From Crenothrix polyspora (GTDB lineage Bacteria > Pseudomonadota > Gammaproteobacteria > Methylococcales > Methylomonadaceae): 64,000 bases of DNA. Every line of letters begins with the position of its first letter. Within the stretch, counting starts at the first letter, position 1. The DNA is taken from contig CAMDWT010000002.1 of NCBI GenBank assembly GCA_945877505.1, positions 1 to 64,000 on the forward strand. Direction: 5' to 3'. Below are positions 8,337 to 18,185 of this stretch, piece after piece. The notes beneath the pieces are model-generated. The model was not told where the DNA came from, did no database searches, and worked only from the letters and a program-made list of their open reading frames with translations. The translations under genes were made by a program, and so were the position numbers.

Positions 8337-9248
8337 TTAATCAGGTTGATGAGCGTCATTAACGGTGTAGTTTTTCAGAATTAAATGCCATGCTTGTTCG
8401 GCAGTTTCTGCATATTGAATAAGGTTGCGATCGCAAGGGGTGATGACACCTTCTTCGACCAGCATATCGAAATTAATTAAAGTATTCCAGTATGTTTCCC
8501 CGAATAAGATGACGGGGATAGGTTTAACTTTTTTGGTTTGTATAAGGGTAAGTGCTTCAAACAGTTCATCTAGAGTGCCAAATCCACCAGGAAAGGCAAT
8601 TAACGCAACCGCCCTCATTAAAAAGTGCATTTTTCGAATAGCGAAGTAATGAAACTGGAAGCATAATTCAGGAGTAATATAAGGATTAGGTTTTTGTTCG
8701 CCGGGTAGCACAATATTTAGGCCTATACTTTTTCCTCCGATATCTGCGGCGCCTCGGTTAGCCGCTTCCATAATTCCAGGTCCTCCACCCGTGACGACAG
8801 TTAATGCTTGTTTAATGTTTTTGTCACTTAAGGTGATAAGGGTGCCCAGTTTTCGAGCTTCTTCGTAATAATGGCTTTTTTTTAAGAGACGGCATGCTAT
8901 TGCCAGCTTATTTTCAAGATCAGGATTGCTTGGGTTTAAGGCCAAGAGTTGTTCGGCGTGCTGTACATTTTTTAGCGCCGATTCATGGTCAGAAATACGG
9001 GCACTACCGAAAACAACCACTGTTGATTTTATATTTTCTTCTAATTGCGCTAGCTCAGGTTTAAGTAGTTCAAGTTGTAAGCGCACAGGTCTTAGTTCAT
9101 CACGCATGATGAAGTCAAAGTCATCGTAAGCTAAGCGATAAGACGGAGAATGGCTTTGCGGGGTGCCGTAATCATAAGATACATTGGCTACATCTTCTTT
9201 TGCAGAAGGGAAAAGACTTTCACAAGGGATTACGGTTTTATTTGCCAT
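8337..9248 (-). CDS. LOG-family (lysine decarboxylase-like) nucleotide-processing protein
   Basis: 303 aa. Contains TVVTGGGPGIMEAANRGA (near 150) and FPGGFGTLDELFEAL (near 217), the two signature motifs of the LOG/TIGR00730 family; members hydrolyse nucleoside 5'-monophosphates to base and ribose 5-phosphate. An extra N-terminal region of about 100 residues and an insert before the Rossmann core make it longer than the 190-aa LOG enzymes, as in the larger YgdH/PpnN-type branch, but it is shorter than PpnN itself. It is the first gene of a two-gene unit with the beta-CASP hydrolase, hinting at a nucleotide/RNA turnover link. Substrate not predictable. Confidence 0.8.
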   Translation of the reverse strand: MANKTVIPCESLFPSAKEDVANVSYDYGTPQSHSPSYRLAYDDFDFIMRDELRPVRLQLELLKPELAQLEENIKSTVVVFGSARISDHESALKNVQHAEQLLALNPSNPDLENKLAIACRLLKKSHYYEEARKLGTLITLSDKNIKQALTVVTGGGPGIMEAANRGAADIGGKSIGLNIVLPGEQKPNPYITPELCFQFHYFAIRKMHFLMRAVALIAFPGGFGTLDELFEALTLIQTKKVKPIPVILFGETYWNTLINFDMLVEEGVITPCDRNLIQYAETAEQAWHLILKNYTVNDAHQPD

Positions 9249-9448
9249 CAGCTTTCCTTGATAGGGTAGCGTAAGATAAATGTTATATTACCCATAAAAT
9301 TCAGTAAACTTTTATGGCTTGGACTAAATCATGTGCTTAGTTATAGTAACGCAAGTTGTGTGACGTAAGATAGCATGAAGGCAAAAAAGGATTTTTTTGT
9401 AGTGAGTTTATTGTCTGCAGATTAGTATATTAAGTAAATGGGGTGTTT

Positions 9449-11404
9449 ATGCAGTGTTTGAAAGGATTGTTTGTTGCTTATAAACGATGGCAATCGTGTG
9501 CTAGGCGAGGATTTTTTTTAAAGAGACATTGCTCTTACATACTGCCTCAGTTGATGGTGTTTTTTTTATTGAGTTTATCAACTCAGACGTTGTTAGCTGA
9601 CAGTGTAATCGATCAAATAAAAGGTTTAATGACTGAGAATGGCGTTCTGTTAAAGGATGCAGTCGACAAGCAATCTGCTAATTTATTAGATGGCATAATA
9701 GCCTCTGAAAACAGAGAGCTGTTTGACGAAGTGTCGTTTATAAATACGACAAAATATAATTCTTATTTACAGAGACCTGATTTTAAAAATCGCTCTGAAG
9801 ATCTTGAAGCGCTTTATAAAGCGACAGGCTATAAATTATTATGGTTAGGCAGCCCTGAGGCAGAAAAAAAGACGGCCGAGGTGTTGGATGTATTAGAAAA
9901 AGTAGCGTTTAATGGTTTGGACCCAAATAATTATGACGCACACTCTTTAAAGCAAAAACTACCTGCGGCTTTAAAGTTAGCCGCTGATAATTATAAACAG
10001 CTAGCGCTCTATGATACGGCTATTAGTATATCGTTATTACGGTACTTGCATGACTTACATTATGGTCGGGTCAATCCAAAAGCAATAAATTTTAATCTTA
10101 AATTAAGAGATAAAAAGTTAATTGATTTACCAAACTTAATTAAACAAAATTTACAGCAAGGCACACTTTCTCAGTTGCCTGAATTAGTAGAACCTAAATT
10201 AAAACAATATCAGGGGCTAAAGAAAGCCTTGATTACTTATCGTCAATTGGTTAAAGATCAGCTTGTTTTTAATATGGTTTTTTCAAACCCCATTAATCCT
10301 GGTGATGAACTTGCCAATGGTGATGAGTTAACGCATTTTTTAGCCGCTGTTGGCGATATGCCTAAAGGGTCCGAAAGTGAGTCTAAAAAAGTCACTCGTT
10401 ATTCAAGTCAATTAGTGGCGGGCGTTAAAAAATTTCAGCTTCGGCATGGGTTGAATGTTGATGGCGTTATAGGTAAAAGTACAGTTGTAGCAATGACTGC
10501 CCCTTTAAGTCAGCGAGTCACTCAAATTGAGTTGGCAATGGAGCGCTTGCGTTGGTTGCCTGAGGCCAGCGCCGGCGCTTCTATTGTCGTCAACATTCCA
10601 GCTTTTCAATTATGGGCGTTTGATGACCTTAATGAGATTAATGCAAACATGCCGAATATGCGTGTAGTGGTTGGTAAAGCATTAAAAAATGAAACGCCAG
10701 TATTGATGGCAGAAATGCGGTTCATTGATTTTATGCCTTATTGGAATGTCCCTTACAATATCGTTAAGAAAGAAATATTACCTAAATTAATTGAGAATCC
10801 TGGTTATTTAGCCGCAGAAAATATGGAGTTAGTGAGCACCTTTGGTAATGAGACAAAAGCGGTTGCTTTTAATGCGACATCAATGAGCGGACTCAAGCAA
10901 GGTAACTTACGAATCAGACAACGACCTGGTAAAAAAAATGCACTAGGTAAAGTAAAATTTATATTCCCGAATAAGAGTGACGTTTATCTGCATGATACGC
11001 CGTCTCATTCTTTATTCAGTCGATCTCGAAGAGATTTTAGTCATGGATGTGTGCGGGTAGAAAATCCGGATCAATTGGCTGAGTTTGTTCTCAAAAATCA
11101 ATGGACAAAAGAGGCGATTGATGAGGCGATGGCTGCTGATAAAACACGACGTGTCGTCTTAAAAAAATCGATTCCGGTATTGTTTTTTTATGTAACCTCT
11201 TTTATTGATCAATATGATAATTTGACTTTTTACTCAGATATTTACGGCTATGATACGGTTCTAGAAAACGCGCTTAATAAAGTAGTCGATGTGTCAGATC
11301 AGGAGATTTTTGCACAGCCTGCTTCTTTAGGAGAAGCAACAGTTATGCCGCCTAAAGAAGGAATAAAACTAGAGCTTGGTTCGGAGGGTGATGTGGCGCC
11401 TTGA
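9449..11404 (+). CDS. L,D-transpeptidase of the YcbB/LdtD type
   Basis: 651 aa from the ATG at 9449, which has GGGGTG 5 nt upstream; the track's start is an in-frame GTG two codons earlier. A basic N terminus followed by a hydrophobic segment (about 30-50) looks like an uncleaved anchor or signal peptide to the periplasm. A scaffold domain is followed by a peptidoglycan-binding motif (VKKFQLRHGLNVDGVIG, near 325) and the YkuD domain with HDTPSHSLF and the catalytic SHGCVRVENP (near 530). It should form 3-3 meso-DAP crosslinks in murein. It converges on a MepK-like gene, the same neighbourhood as E. coli ldtD-mepK. Confidence 0.88.
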   Translation: MQCLKGLFVAYKRWQSCARRGFFLKRHCSYILPQLMVFFLLSLSTQTLLADSVIDQIKGLMTENGVLLKDAVDKQSANLLDGIIASENRELFDEVSFINTTKYNSYLQRPDFKNRSEDLEALYKATGYKLLWLGSPEAEKKTAEVLDVLEKVAFNGLDPNNYDAHSLKQKLPAALKLAADNYKQLALYDTAISISLLRYLHDLHYGRVNPKAINFNLKLRDKKLIDLPNLIKQNLQQGTLSQLPELVEPKLKQYQGLKKALITYRQLVKDQLVFNMVFSNPINPGDELANGDELTHFLAAVGDMPKGSESESKKVTRYSSQLVAGVKKFQLRHGLNVDGVIGKSTVVAMTAPLSQRVTQIELAMERLRWLPEASAGASIVVNIPAFQLWAFDDLNEINANMPNMRVVVGKALKNETPVLMAEMRFIDFMPYWNVPYNIVKKEILPKLIENPGYLAAENMELVSTFGNETKAVAFNATSMSGLKQGNLRIRQRPGKKNALGKVKFIFPNKSDVYLHDTPSHSLFSRSRRDFSHGCVRVENPDQLAEFVLKNQWTKEAIDEAMAADKTRRVVLKKSIPVLFFYVTSFIDQYDNLTFYSDIYGYDTVLENALNKVVDVSDQEIFAQPASLGEATVMPPKEGIKLELGSEGDVAP

Positions 11405-11427
11405 TGGTTTTAAGGGTAAGTTAGACG

Positions 11428-12129
11428 TTACCAATTTCTAATTTCACCTGTGTCTAAATGAACAAAGTCATTTTGAGGGTAGTAACCTACACCGCCTTTT
11501 GCCATTGCCAGCGCAGCCTTGTTAATTGTTCTGGCGGACATACCTTCAACTCTGATATCAATAGCTCTTCCTTGCATATGAAAACTATGCTCAGCGACCC
11601 CATGGCTATGTTTGCGCAATGCAGCATTAGTGAAAGGTGAGCGATAACCGGAAACAATATGAAAAGGTTTATTAATGCCGAGTGTTTGCTTTAGATCAAA
11701 TAATTGATCCAATAATGCGGTGTCGATGGGATGTATGTCATCGGTATGATAATCACGCAATAAATAATTAATTTCCTGAAGTGCGTCTTTAATATATCTG
11801 CCGCGCTCAAAATAAGTTAGCTTTAATTTATCCCCAGTATGAGCATGTTCAAAAGATAACATTTTATGAGAGTGTGAGTGAAAATCCTCGGTATTTGTGT
11901 GACGAGTTAGTATGCGTGAATGGAGTGATTTTGGGTTTTTATGAGCTGATTTTAGAGGCTCGTAGTGATAGTTTTTACCTGGATGAATTATGTCTCTGAC
12001 CGTTGCAGAGGCAATTCCAGATCCACTGAGTGTAAGTAAGGAAACGCCTGCCATTTGCTTAAGAAAGGTACGTCTAGAAGCAATCTTACTCTCTTCGTCT
12101 GTTACGTTTTTTAATGGTTGCTTGTTCAT
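11428..12129 (-). CDS. mepK: Tat-exported MepK-like (YcbK/DUF882, M15) murein endopeptidase
   Basis: 233 aa. Twin-arginine signal SRRTFLKQMAGVSLLTLSGSG near residues 18-38. The catalytic region has IVSGYRSPFTNAALR, HSFHMQGRAIDIRV and GGVGYYPQNDFVHLDTGEIRNW, the zinc-binding H/D/H pattern of the DUF882 M15 peptidases. MepK in E. coli cuts the 3-3 crosslinks made by L,D-transpeptidases; here the gene ends 24 nt from the end of an LdtD-like gene transcribed toward it. A His-rich stretch (HTNTEDFHSHSHKMLSFEHAH) before the domain is unusual and could bind metal. Confidence 0.85.
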   Translation of the reverse strand: MNKQPLKNVTDEESKIASRRTFLKQMAGVSLLTLSGSGIASATVRDIIHPGKNYHYEPLKSAHKNPKSLHSRILTRHTNTEDFHSHSHKMLSFEHAHTGDKLKLTYFERGRYIKDALQEINYLLRDYHTDDIHPIDTALLDQLFDLKQTLGINKPFHIVSGYRSPFTNAALRKHSHGVAEHSFHMQGRAIDIRVEGMSARTINKAALAMAKGGVGYYPQNDFVHLDTGEIRNW

Positions 12130-12345
12130 GAGTATTTCCAGTTGACGCTTTAGGTGCTATTTTCCTTGTGTAGCCTTAAATTTATCTTAAGCCGCTATAA
12201 AATATCTTGTAGGATTTTAAATAAGTCTAGATGTGAATGTCAGTTGTCCATGTCAATAAATCGATTATTGTTATCATTCAATGAGTAGACAGTAATTTTT
12301 TATACCTTATTGGTGAGATATTTATAATTGTCTGATTTAAAAGTA

Positions 12346-12375
12346 TTGATATAGTAGGGCTGCTTCTGCTATATA
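12346..12375 (+). promoter_or_regulatory. Sigma70-type promoter for the QEGLA gene
   Basis: TTGATA (12346-12351), 18-nt spacer, TATATA (12370-12375). Predicted transcription start near 12382 gives a leader of about 54 nt to the ATG at 12436. The rest of the 12130-12435 intergenic region shows nothing else I can assign; it also holds the promoter region of the divergent mepK gene. Confidence 0.5.
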
Positions 12376-12435
12376 AGTGGTCACTGGCTTGAATTTTGCA
12401 CTATTAACGACACATTGCTAACGGATGACATCAAT

Positions 12436-13728
12436 ATGAGTAAACGAATCGTTAAGCCATCGACCTATCTGATTGAAGTTAAGGCGCTTTCTGATCGTAT
12501 TGTTAAAGCGCAACAACCAATAAGGATTCTTGATGCTATTAAATGGGATGATAATATTAAGCAGGCGTTTTTTAAAGGAAAGTGTAAAAATCCTCCTATA
12601 GTAACAACAGATTATTATCAAAATAGACCCTTAGGTTTCGATCCTGCTGAAAAGAAGCAAGAGTTTTATCAAATTGAACGAGATTTAGTCAGGAAGTTGG
12701 GTCAACTTAATCCTCTAAGCGTCATTATGCGACGTATTAGTAGAGAGTATCAAGATGTGGTTTGTATGCTAGAAGCTAGAGGTACGCCGGGATTTTCAAA
12801 TATTTCTCAAGAACTATACGGCTCTTCTCAAGATGTTTTTCATGTGGGTGATCCTACCATTGCTAATTTGGGTAGTATGATGGAGTCAACGTTATCTCAA
12901 TTAGTACAGCTTGATTTTCTGAGCGAAGAGCCCAAAACAATAAGCGCAAAAGATGCCGTGGCTATTCTGAATGACAGAATAGAAAGTGTATTTCCAGGTG
13001 AAGGTCTACGCGCTATGTTGAGCGATGGAATTATTGCCGATGCGGCTGCGGGTACAGATTATATTAAGATACGCGCCGATGCGTTATTTAATATGCGGGA
13101 TTTGCGGGTTCTTGAGGTTCATGAGGTCTGGGTGCATTTGGGGACAACGTTGAATGGCTTGGCTCAACCTTATTGTACTTTTCTAGGAAAAGGTCCTCCT
13201 TCTGCAACGGTTACCCAGGAAGGCTTGGCAGTCCTAATGGAGATATTAACATTTAGTTCAACGCCTAATCGACTCATGCGTTTGATTAATAGGGTGCGTG
13301 CGATTACCTTGACAGAGGAGGGTGCAGACTTCATGGATATATTTAATTTCTTTAAAGATAAAGGTCTAGATGATGAAGAAAGTTATATGCTCAGTAGTCG
13401 AGTTTTTAGAGGAAGTAGTTCTGATGGGTTACCCTTTACTAAAGATCTGACATATCTCAAAGGTTTTGTACTGACTTATAATTTTATGCGACTCGCTGTC
13501 AGTAAAGGTAAGCCTGATCGCATCCCTCTGTTGTTCTGCGGTAAGACCATGATTGAAGATATGAAAGTATTGGTAGATTTGGTGGATGAGGGGACCGTAA
13601 TTGCGCCTCGCTTTTTACCGCCTCAATTTAGAGATTTAATGGGCTTATCAGCTTGGTTGAGTTTTAGTCGTTTTATGACTTCTTTAAACTTTAGGCAGCT
13701 TGAGCAGGATTACGCTAATATTTTGTAA
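12436..13728 (+). CDS. QEGLA-motif protein (TIGR02421/DUF1704, tyrosine-carboxypeptidase-like)
   Basis: 430 aa from the ATG at 12436; the track begins at an upstream TTG with no support. The motif PPSATVTQEGLAVLMEI (near residue 260) follows HEVWVHLGTTLNG (near 235), an HExxH-like arrangement (HEVWVH) resembling gluzincin metallopeptidases. The family was named for flavohaemoglobin expression-modulating proteins; DUF1704 relatives include eukaryotic tubulin tyrosine carboxypeptidase-like MATCAP. A peptidase role is therefore plausible but unproven. Monocistronic: own promoter upstream and terminator downstream. Confidence 0.75.
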   Translation: MSKRIVKPSTYLIEVKALSDRIVKAQQPIRILDAIKWDDNIKQAFFKGKCKNPPIVTTDYYQNRPLGFDPAEKKQEFYQIERDLVRKLGQLNPLSVIMRRISREYQDVVCMLEARGTPGFSNISQELYGSSQDVFHVGDPTIANLGSMMESTLSQLVQLDFLSEEPKTISAKDAVAILNDRIESVFPGEGLRAMLSDGIIADAAAGTDYIKIRADALFNMRDLRVLEVHEVWVHLGTTLNGLAQPYCTFLGKGPPSATVTQEGLAVLMEILTFSSTPNRLMRLINRVRAITLTEEGADFMDIFNFFKDKGLDDEESYMLSSRVFRGSSSDGLPFTKDLTYLKGFVLTYNFMRLAVSKGKPDRIPLLFCGKTMIEDMKVLVDLVDEGTVIAPRFLPPQFRDLMGLSAWLSFSRFMTSLNFRQLEQDYANIL

Positions 13729-13786
13729 TTGATCAAATGCTGACTTTACCATTGGTGACTTTTTGCAAGGACATTATTTTATGTCT

Positions 13787-13815
13787 AAGCCATCAATTTA
13801 AACTGATGGCTTTTT
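13787..13815 (+). terminator. Rho-independent terminator after the QEGLA gene
   Basis: AAGCCATCA (13787-13795), loop ATTTAAAC, TGATGGCTT (13804-13812), then TTT. A 9-bp perfect stem. Confidence 0.8.
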
Positions 13816-13934
13816 GGATTTTGATTAAGCTAAAGATTAAGGTTGGGTCATGTAATAGCTGAAGTTTAAGGGAAAGTGTGTTTTTATAAGCACTTATAAG
13901 AAATACTGTCTAAGTAAAACATCAAGAGTTCTTA

Positions 13935-13946
13935 CGAACCGGTTCG
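13935..13946. promoter_or_regulatory. Perfect 12-bp palindrome upstream of the SNF2 gene
   Basis: CGAACCGGTTCG lies 52 nt before the SNF2 start. The overlapping TTCGAC is repeated 15 nt further on (TTCGAC-N9-TTCGAC). A plausible protein-binding operator; the binding factor is unknown. Confidence 0.35.
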
Positions 13947-13997
13947 ACATTTAACGATTCGACTTAATATGTTCGTATCTGCAACGAAAAAATATAA

Positions 13998-16900
13998 ATG
14001 AAAAAAAAATTACTGACCTTTTTCAATGCTCTATCGAAAGATGAGCAAAACATTATGCTGGTTTTAGCTGTAAATTATGCCCCTGTTGGCCAATCTACCT
14101 TGCAAGGATTGCTAAGTGCAACCGGTTATTTTGAGCCTAAGACCATAATTTTGATGTCCAAATCGTTGCGAGATAAATTACAAAAAGCTGATTTAGTTTC
14201 TATCACGGCAGATGGTGCTCGTTGTCATGAGGCAATTACTGAGCCTTTGATGCGACAAGCTATAACGCAACCTTGGTTTAATAAGTTAGCACAATTACTG
14301 ATTGCTGAGCCGAGTTACTATTATCCAGAAAGAGTGAGTCTATATCATGCTGTAAAACAATTGCGAATTTTCCTTTACCAAGGTAATGACGCTGCTTTTG
14401 CCGCTAATGCTGAACGATTACGTACTGACCATCCTAAAGACTTTATTAGTGTTCTTAGTAAGCTATTTTTTGTGGATTATTCTGCTGAATGGTTCTTGTC
14501 CTTGTCGGATCAAATTAAGGCATTAACGTTAAGCTATTTTTTGCATGATGGCCGAATGCATCTCAAAGATGTTTCTTTTCATTACCAGTTGCTGGAGCAG
14601 TTGTTTGGTGCGGTCAAGCATGATAATCCAGAAATTAATCACATTGTTATTGAGGAACGATTGTTTCGAAGTGACTTTAAAGAGGTGGAGGCTTGGTTGG
14701 CCGGCGATTTATCAGCGAATGGCTTAAAGTTATTGGGGACCTTGCGTTTTTTGCAGAATCGAAACCTTGAGTCTATTGATCTATTTAACACATCAATTAA
14801 AACACTAAAGAAAACAACGGGTAAGCGAAATATTTGTATTGATGGCCTACCAGGTTATTTTTTTAATCTAGCTTTGTGGCGTAGTCGTAATGTCAATAAT
14901 ATGACCCTTCTTAAGCAGCAGGCCCAATTAACGATTAAACAGGGTGTTCAAAGTGAATACTATGTGCTTAATTTGATGTTGTTGGAAGCTGTTGATATCT
15001 ATCAGGGTAAAAGAACCGTTGAACAAAGTCTTGGCCTGCTGAGAGTCGGTGAACAGGCGTATGATCACTTATTTCATACCTTATTAATGTATTGGATTGG
15101 TGAGGCTAAAATAATAACGGACAATCCTAGTAATAGTGGTTTTCTTGAAGCATTGGCTGGGTTTTGTCAGCAAGCCCAACAAACAGGTTATTTTTGGTAT
15201 GCGGCTGTCAGCTCTTCTTTGCTGCAAAGATTAGCTTATAAAAATAAGACTATTCTGCTAATTGCACAACAATACTTACAATCACCCTTTAATGAAATCA
15301 TAGATTTATTGCCACAAGTTTCTGCTTGGCAAAGAGCTTTAGAGGCATTAAATCAACTGACTGTTGAACCTTCTGTGACTGATCAAAAAGAACTACGTTT
15401 GATTTGGTCGCTTAGTTTAGAGGGCAATCTAGTCACGTTAGTGCCAAAAGAACAGCGCCTAGGTAAAACAGGGAGTTGGACTAAAGGGCGGGTTATTTCT
15501 TTAAAAAGACTTTACCATAATATGGCTGAATTTGATTATTTAGCGGAACAAGATCGTCGTATTTGTGCGCATATCCAAATTGAAAAAGAATCTGATTATT
15601 ATGGATATTATAATAAAGAAATTTATGTCCTGCCCAGTAATGCGATTTCAGAGGCTGTTGGTCACCCAAGCATTTTTTGGGTTAATCAGGAATCGTTAAA
15701 TAATCCTGTTGACATTACTCTGTCAGAACCTCAATTACTGGTTAAAGAACAGCAAGAAAATCTGCATATCTCTTTAATACCACAAATTACTACACAGAAG
15801 ATTATAGCTCAGAAAACAGCTAGCAATGGTTTGTTGGTCTACATTATTAATGAATCACATCGCCATGTCGCTGATATATTAGGTAAAAATGGCTTAACGG
15901 TTCCTGTTAGTGCTCGCCAGCAGGTTATTGATTCAATTTCTTCAATTTCATCAATGTTGACGGTGCAGTCTGATATTGGTGGAAGTTCCACGCATGCCAT
16001 TAATGTTAATGTTGACAGTCGATTACACATCCATTTGCAGCCTATTGGGCAGGGCATACAAATAGAAGTATTTGTGCAGCCCTTTAGCGAGGGAGGTCCG
16101 CTTTATAAACCGGGCGTTGGTGGAACTACCGTATTGGCTGAAATTAATGGCACACAATTGCAAACTACGCGTGATTTTAAACTTGAAAATAGCTCTTTAA
16201 ATCAAGTGTTATCCGCATGCCCTGAATTATATGTCGTTAAAGAGCCAAAATGGCAATTGGACGATCCCGAGTCTGCACTAGAAGCCTTGTTGCAACTTCA
16301 AGCATTAGATGATTTCGCTGTGCTTGAGTGGCCCAAAGGTAAAAAAATACAACTGAGTCGTGAAACCGGACTCTCGCAAGTGCAATTTTCAGTGCGTAAG
16401 GAAAAAGATTGGTTTAGTGTTGAAGGCAATATACAGGTTGATGGAGAACAAGTATTAGATATGCAACGTTTAATGGGCTTATTAAACAGTTCTACAGGAC
16501 GCTTTTTAAAGCTTGAAGATGGGCAGATTATTACGTTAACTCGTGAACTACGGCAGCGGCTTGATGATTTGTCTGGTTTGGGTGATGTGCAAAAAGACAC
16601 AGTACGCTTTCATCCTCTAGCCGCATTAGCGTTGGATGAGATCACTAATGGCATGGCTATTACGGCTAGCAAACCATGGAAAGATCAATTAGTTAGATTA
16701 AATGAAATGGGAGATTTAAATCCCAAAGTACCGTCAACCCTACAAGGTGAATTAAGAGATTATCAGCGAGAAGGATTTCAATGGATGATGCGCTTGGCTC
16801 ATTGGGGGGCGGGTGCTTGCTTAGCTGATGATATGGGGTTGGGTAAAACCATACAAGCCCTTGCTTTAATTTTATCTCGTGCACCTAAAGGACCTACGTT

Positions 16901-18125
16901 GATATTGGCGCCAACATCAGTTTGTATTAATTGGTTGGAAGAAGCGCAGCGATTTGCTCCTACGTTGAATGTTTATCAATTTGGCGCTGGAGATCGGCAA
17001 GATATGCTGGATAACGCGGGTCCTTTTGATTTAATAGTGTGCAGTTATGGTCTGTTACAAACCGAAGCAGATCGCTTGGTCCAAAAAAAATGGCATACCT
17101 TGGTCGCTGATGAAGCACAAGCCATAAAAAATGCATTAACTAAGCGCTCTAAAGCCGCCATTGCTTTACAAGCTGATTTTAAATTAATAACCACAGGTAC
17201 GCCTATAGAAAACCACCTGGGTGAATTGTGGAATTTATTTAATTTTATAAATCCTGGCCTACTAGGATCCTTGCAGAGGTTTAATGAGCGTTATGCTCAG
17301 GCTATTGAAAATCAACAAGATCATGAGGTTCAGCAACGACTTAGAAAGTTATTAAGGCCGTTTATTTTACGTCGACTTAAAAATGATGTTTTAACAGAGT
17401 TACCCTCACGTACTGAAGTTACTTTACATATAGAATTAAGCGCAGAAGAGCGGGCCCTTTATGAGGCCTTACGTCGCAATGCCATGCAGGCTATGACATC
17501 ATCAACTGATCAGCCAGGACATAAGCAGTTGAAAATATTGGCTGAAATCATGAAGCTTCGACGAGCCTGTTGTCATCCTCGACTGGTAATGGAGGAAAGC
17601 ACCTTGGCAAGTTCAAAGCTGCAAGCATTTGAAGAGTTGGTTGATGAGTTGTTAGATAATCGGCATAAAGCTTTGGTCTTTAGTCAGTTTGTGGGACATT
17701 TAAAATTAATTCGGGATTTATTAGATAAAAAAGGCATTCATTACCATTACCTTGATGGTTCGACCCCTGTTCCACAGCGTAAAAAAGCCGTTAATTTGTT
17801 TCAGTCAGGCGAGGGCGATTTATTTTTAATCAGCCTTAAAGCCGGAGGTACTGGTTTGAATCTAACGGCTGCAGATTATGTTATTCATATGGATCCATGG
17901 TGGAATCCAGCTGTAGAAGATCAAGCTTCTGATCGAGCGCATCGTATGGGACAAAAGCGCCCTGTCACTATTTATCGTTTGGTAGCCAAAGATACGATAG
18001 AGGATAAAATTGTTGATCTGCATAGGCATAAGCGTGATTTAGCGAATAGTCTCTTAGAAGGTGGGGAGGTTAGTGGGAAAATGTCTGTTGAAGATATGAT
18101 GGCATTGATAAAAGATATTGATTAG
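13998..18125 (+). CDS. Large SNF2-family DEAD/H helicase with 900-aa uncharacterised N terminus
   Basis: 1375 aa. The C-terminal third is a complete SNF2 ATPase: RDYQREGFQWMMRL (Q-like), CLADDMGLGKT (Walker A, near 935), ADEAQAIKN (motif II, near 1037), TGTPIENHLGELWNLFNFI, and helicase C with ISLKAGGTGLNLTAAD and DRAHRMGQKRPV. The N-terminal ~900 residues show no motif I recognise; they are helical, without a SWIM zinc-finger Cys pattern. The family remodels nucleoprotein, often displacing RNA polymerase or repair factors. Only a weak SD precedes the ATG. A discoidin-fold gene follows after 60 nt on the same strand. Confidence 0.85.
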   Translation: MKKKLLTFFNALSKDEQNIMLVLAVNYAPVGQSTLQGLLSATGYFEPKTIILMSKSLRDKLQKADLVSITADGARCHEAITEPLMRQAITQPWFNKLAQLLIAEPSYYYPERVSLYHAVKQLRIFLYQGNDAAFAANAERLRTDHPKDFISVLSKLFFVDYSAEWFLSLSDQIKALTLSYFLHDGRMHLKDVSFHYQLLEQLFGAVKHDNPEINHIVIEERLFRSDFKEVEAWLAGDLSANGLKLLGTLRFLQNRNLESIDLFNTSIKTLKKTTGKRNICIDGLPGYFFNLALWRSRNVNNMTLLKQQAQLTIKQGVQSEYYVLNLMLLEAVDIYQGKRTVEQSLGLLRVGEQAYDHLFHTLLMYWIGEAKIITDNPSNSGFLEALAGFCQQAQQTGYFWYAAVSSSLLQRLAYKNKTILLIAQQYLQSPFNEIIDLLPQVSAWQRALEALNQLTVEPSVTDQKELRLIWSLSLEGNLVTLVPKEQRLGKTGSWTKGRVISLKRLYHNMAEFDYLAEQDRRICAHIQIEKESDYYGYYNKEIYVLPSNAISEAVGHPSIFWVNQESLNNPVDITLSEPQLLVKEQQENLHISLIPQITTQKIIAQKTASNGLLVYIINESHRHVADILGKNGLTVPVSARQQVIDSISSISSMLTVQSDIGGSSTHAINVNVDSRLHIHLQPIGQGIQIEVFVQPFSEGGPLYKPGVGGTTVLAEINGTQLQTTRDFKLENSSLNQVLSACPELYVVKEPKWQLDDPESALEALLQLQALDDFAVLEWPKGKKIQLSRETGLSQVQFSVRKEKDWFSVEGNIQVDGEQVLDMQRLMGLLNSSTGRFLKLEDGQIITLTRELRQRLDDLSGLGDVQKDTVRFHPLAALALDEITNGMAITASKPWKDQLVRLNEMGDLNPKVPSTLQGELRDYQREGFQWMMRLAHWGAGACLADDMGLGKTIQALALILSRAPKGPTLILAPTSVCINWLEEAQRFAPTLNVYQFGAGDRQDMLDNAGPFDLIVCSYGLLQTEADRLVQKKWHTLVADEAQAIKNALTKRSKAAIALQADFKLITTGTPIENHLGELWNLFNFINPGLLGSLQRFNERYAQAIENQQDHEVQQRLRKLLRPFILRRLKNDVLTELPSRTEVTLHIELSAEERALYEALRRNAMQAMTSSTDQPGHKQLKILAEIMKLRRACCHPRLVMEESTLASSKLQAFEELVDELLDNRHKALVFSQFVGHLKLIRDLLDKKGIHYHYLDGSTPVPQRKKAVNLFQSGEGDLFLISLKAGGTGLNLTAADYVIHMDPWWNPAVEDQASDRAHRMGQKRPVTIYRLVAKDTIEDKIVDLHRHKRDLANSLLEGGEVSGKMSVEDMMALIKDID

Positions 18126-18185
18126 CTATAAAGTGAGTTAACGGGACGATTAATAATAAGGTTATAACAATTCAAAAGGATCTTT

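Noticed and set aside
13938-13950. ACCGGTTCGACAT looks like a tRNA T-arm
   Set aside because: No acceptor stem, D-arm, anticodon arm or CCA end is present around it; it fits a palindromic operator better.
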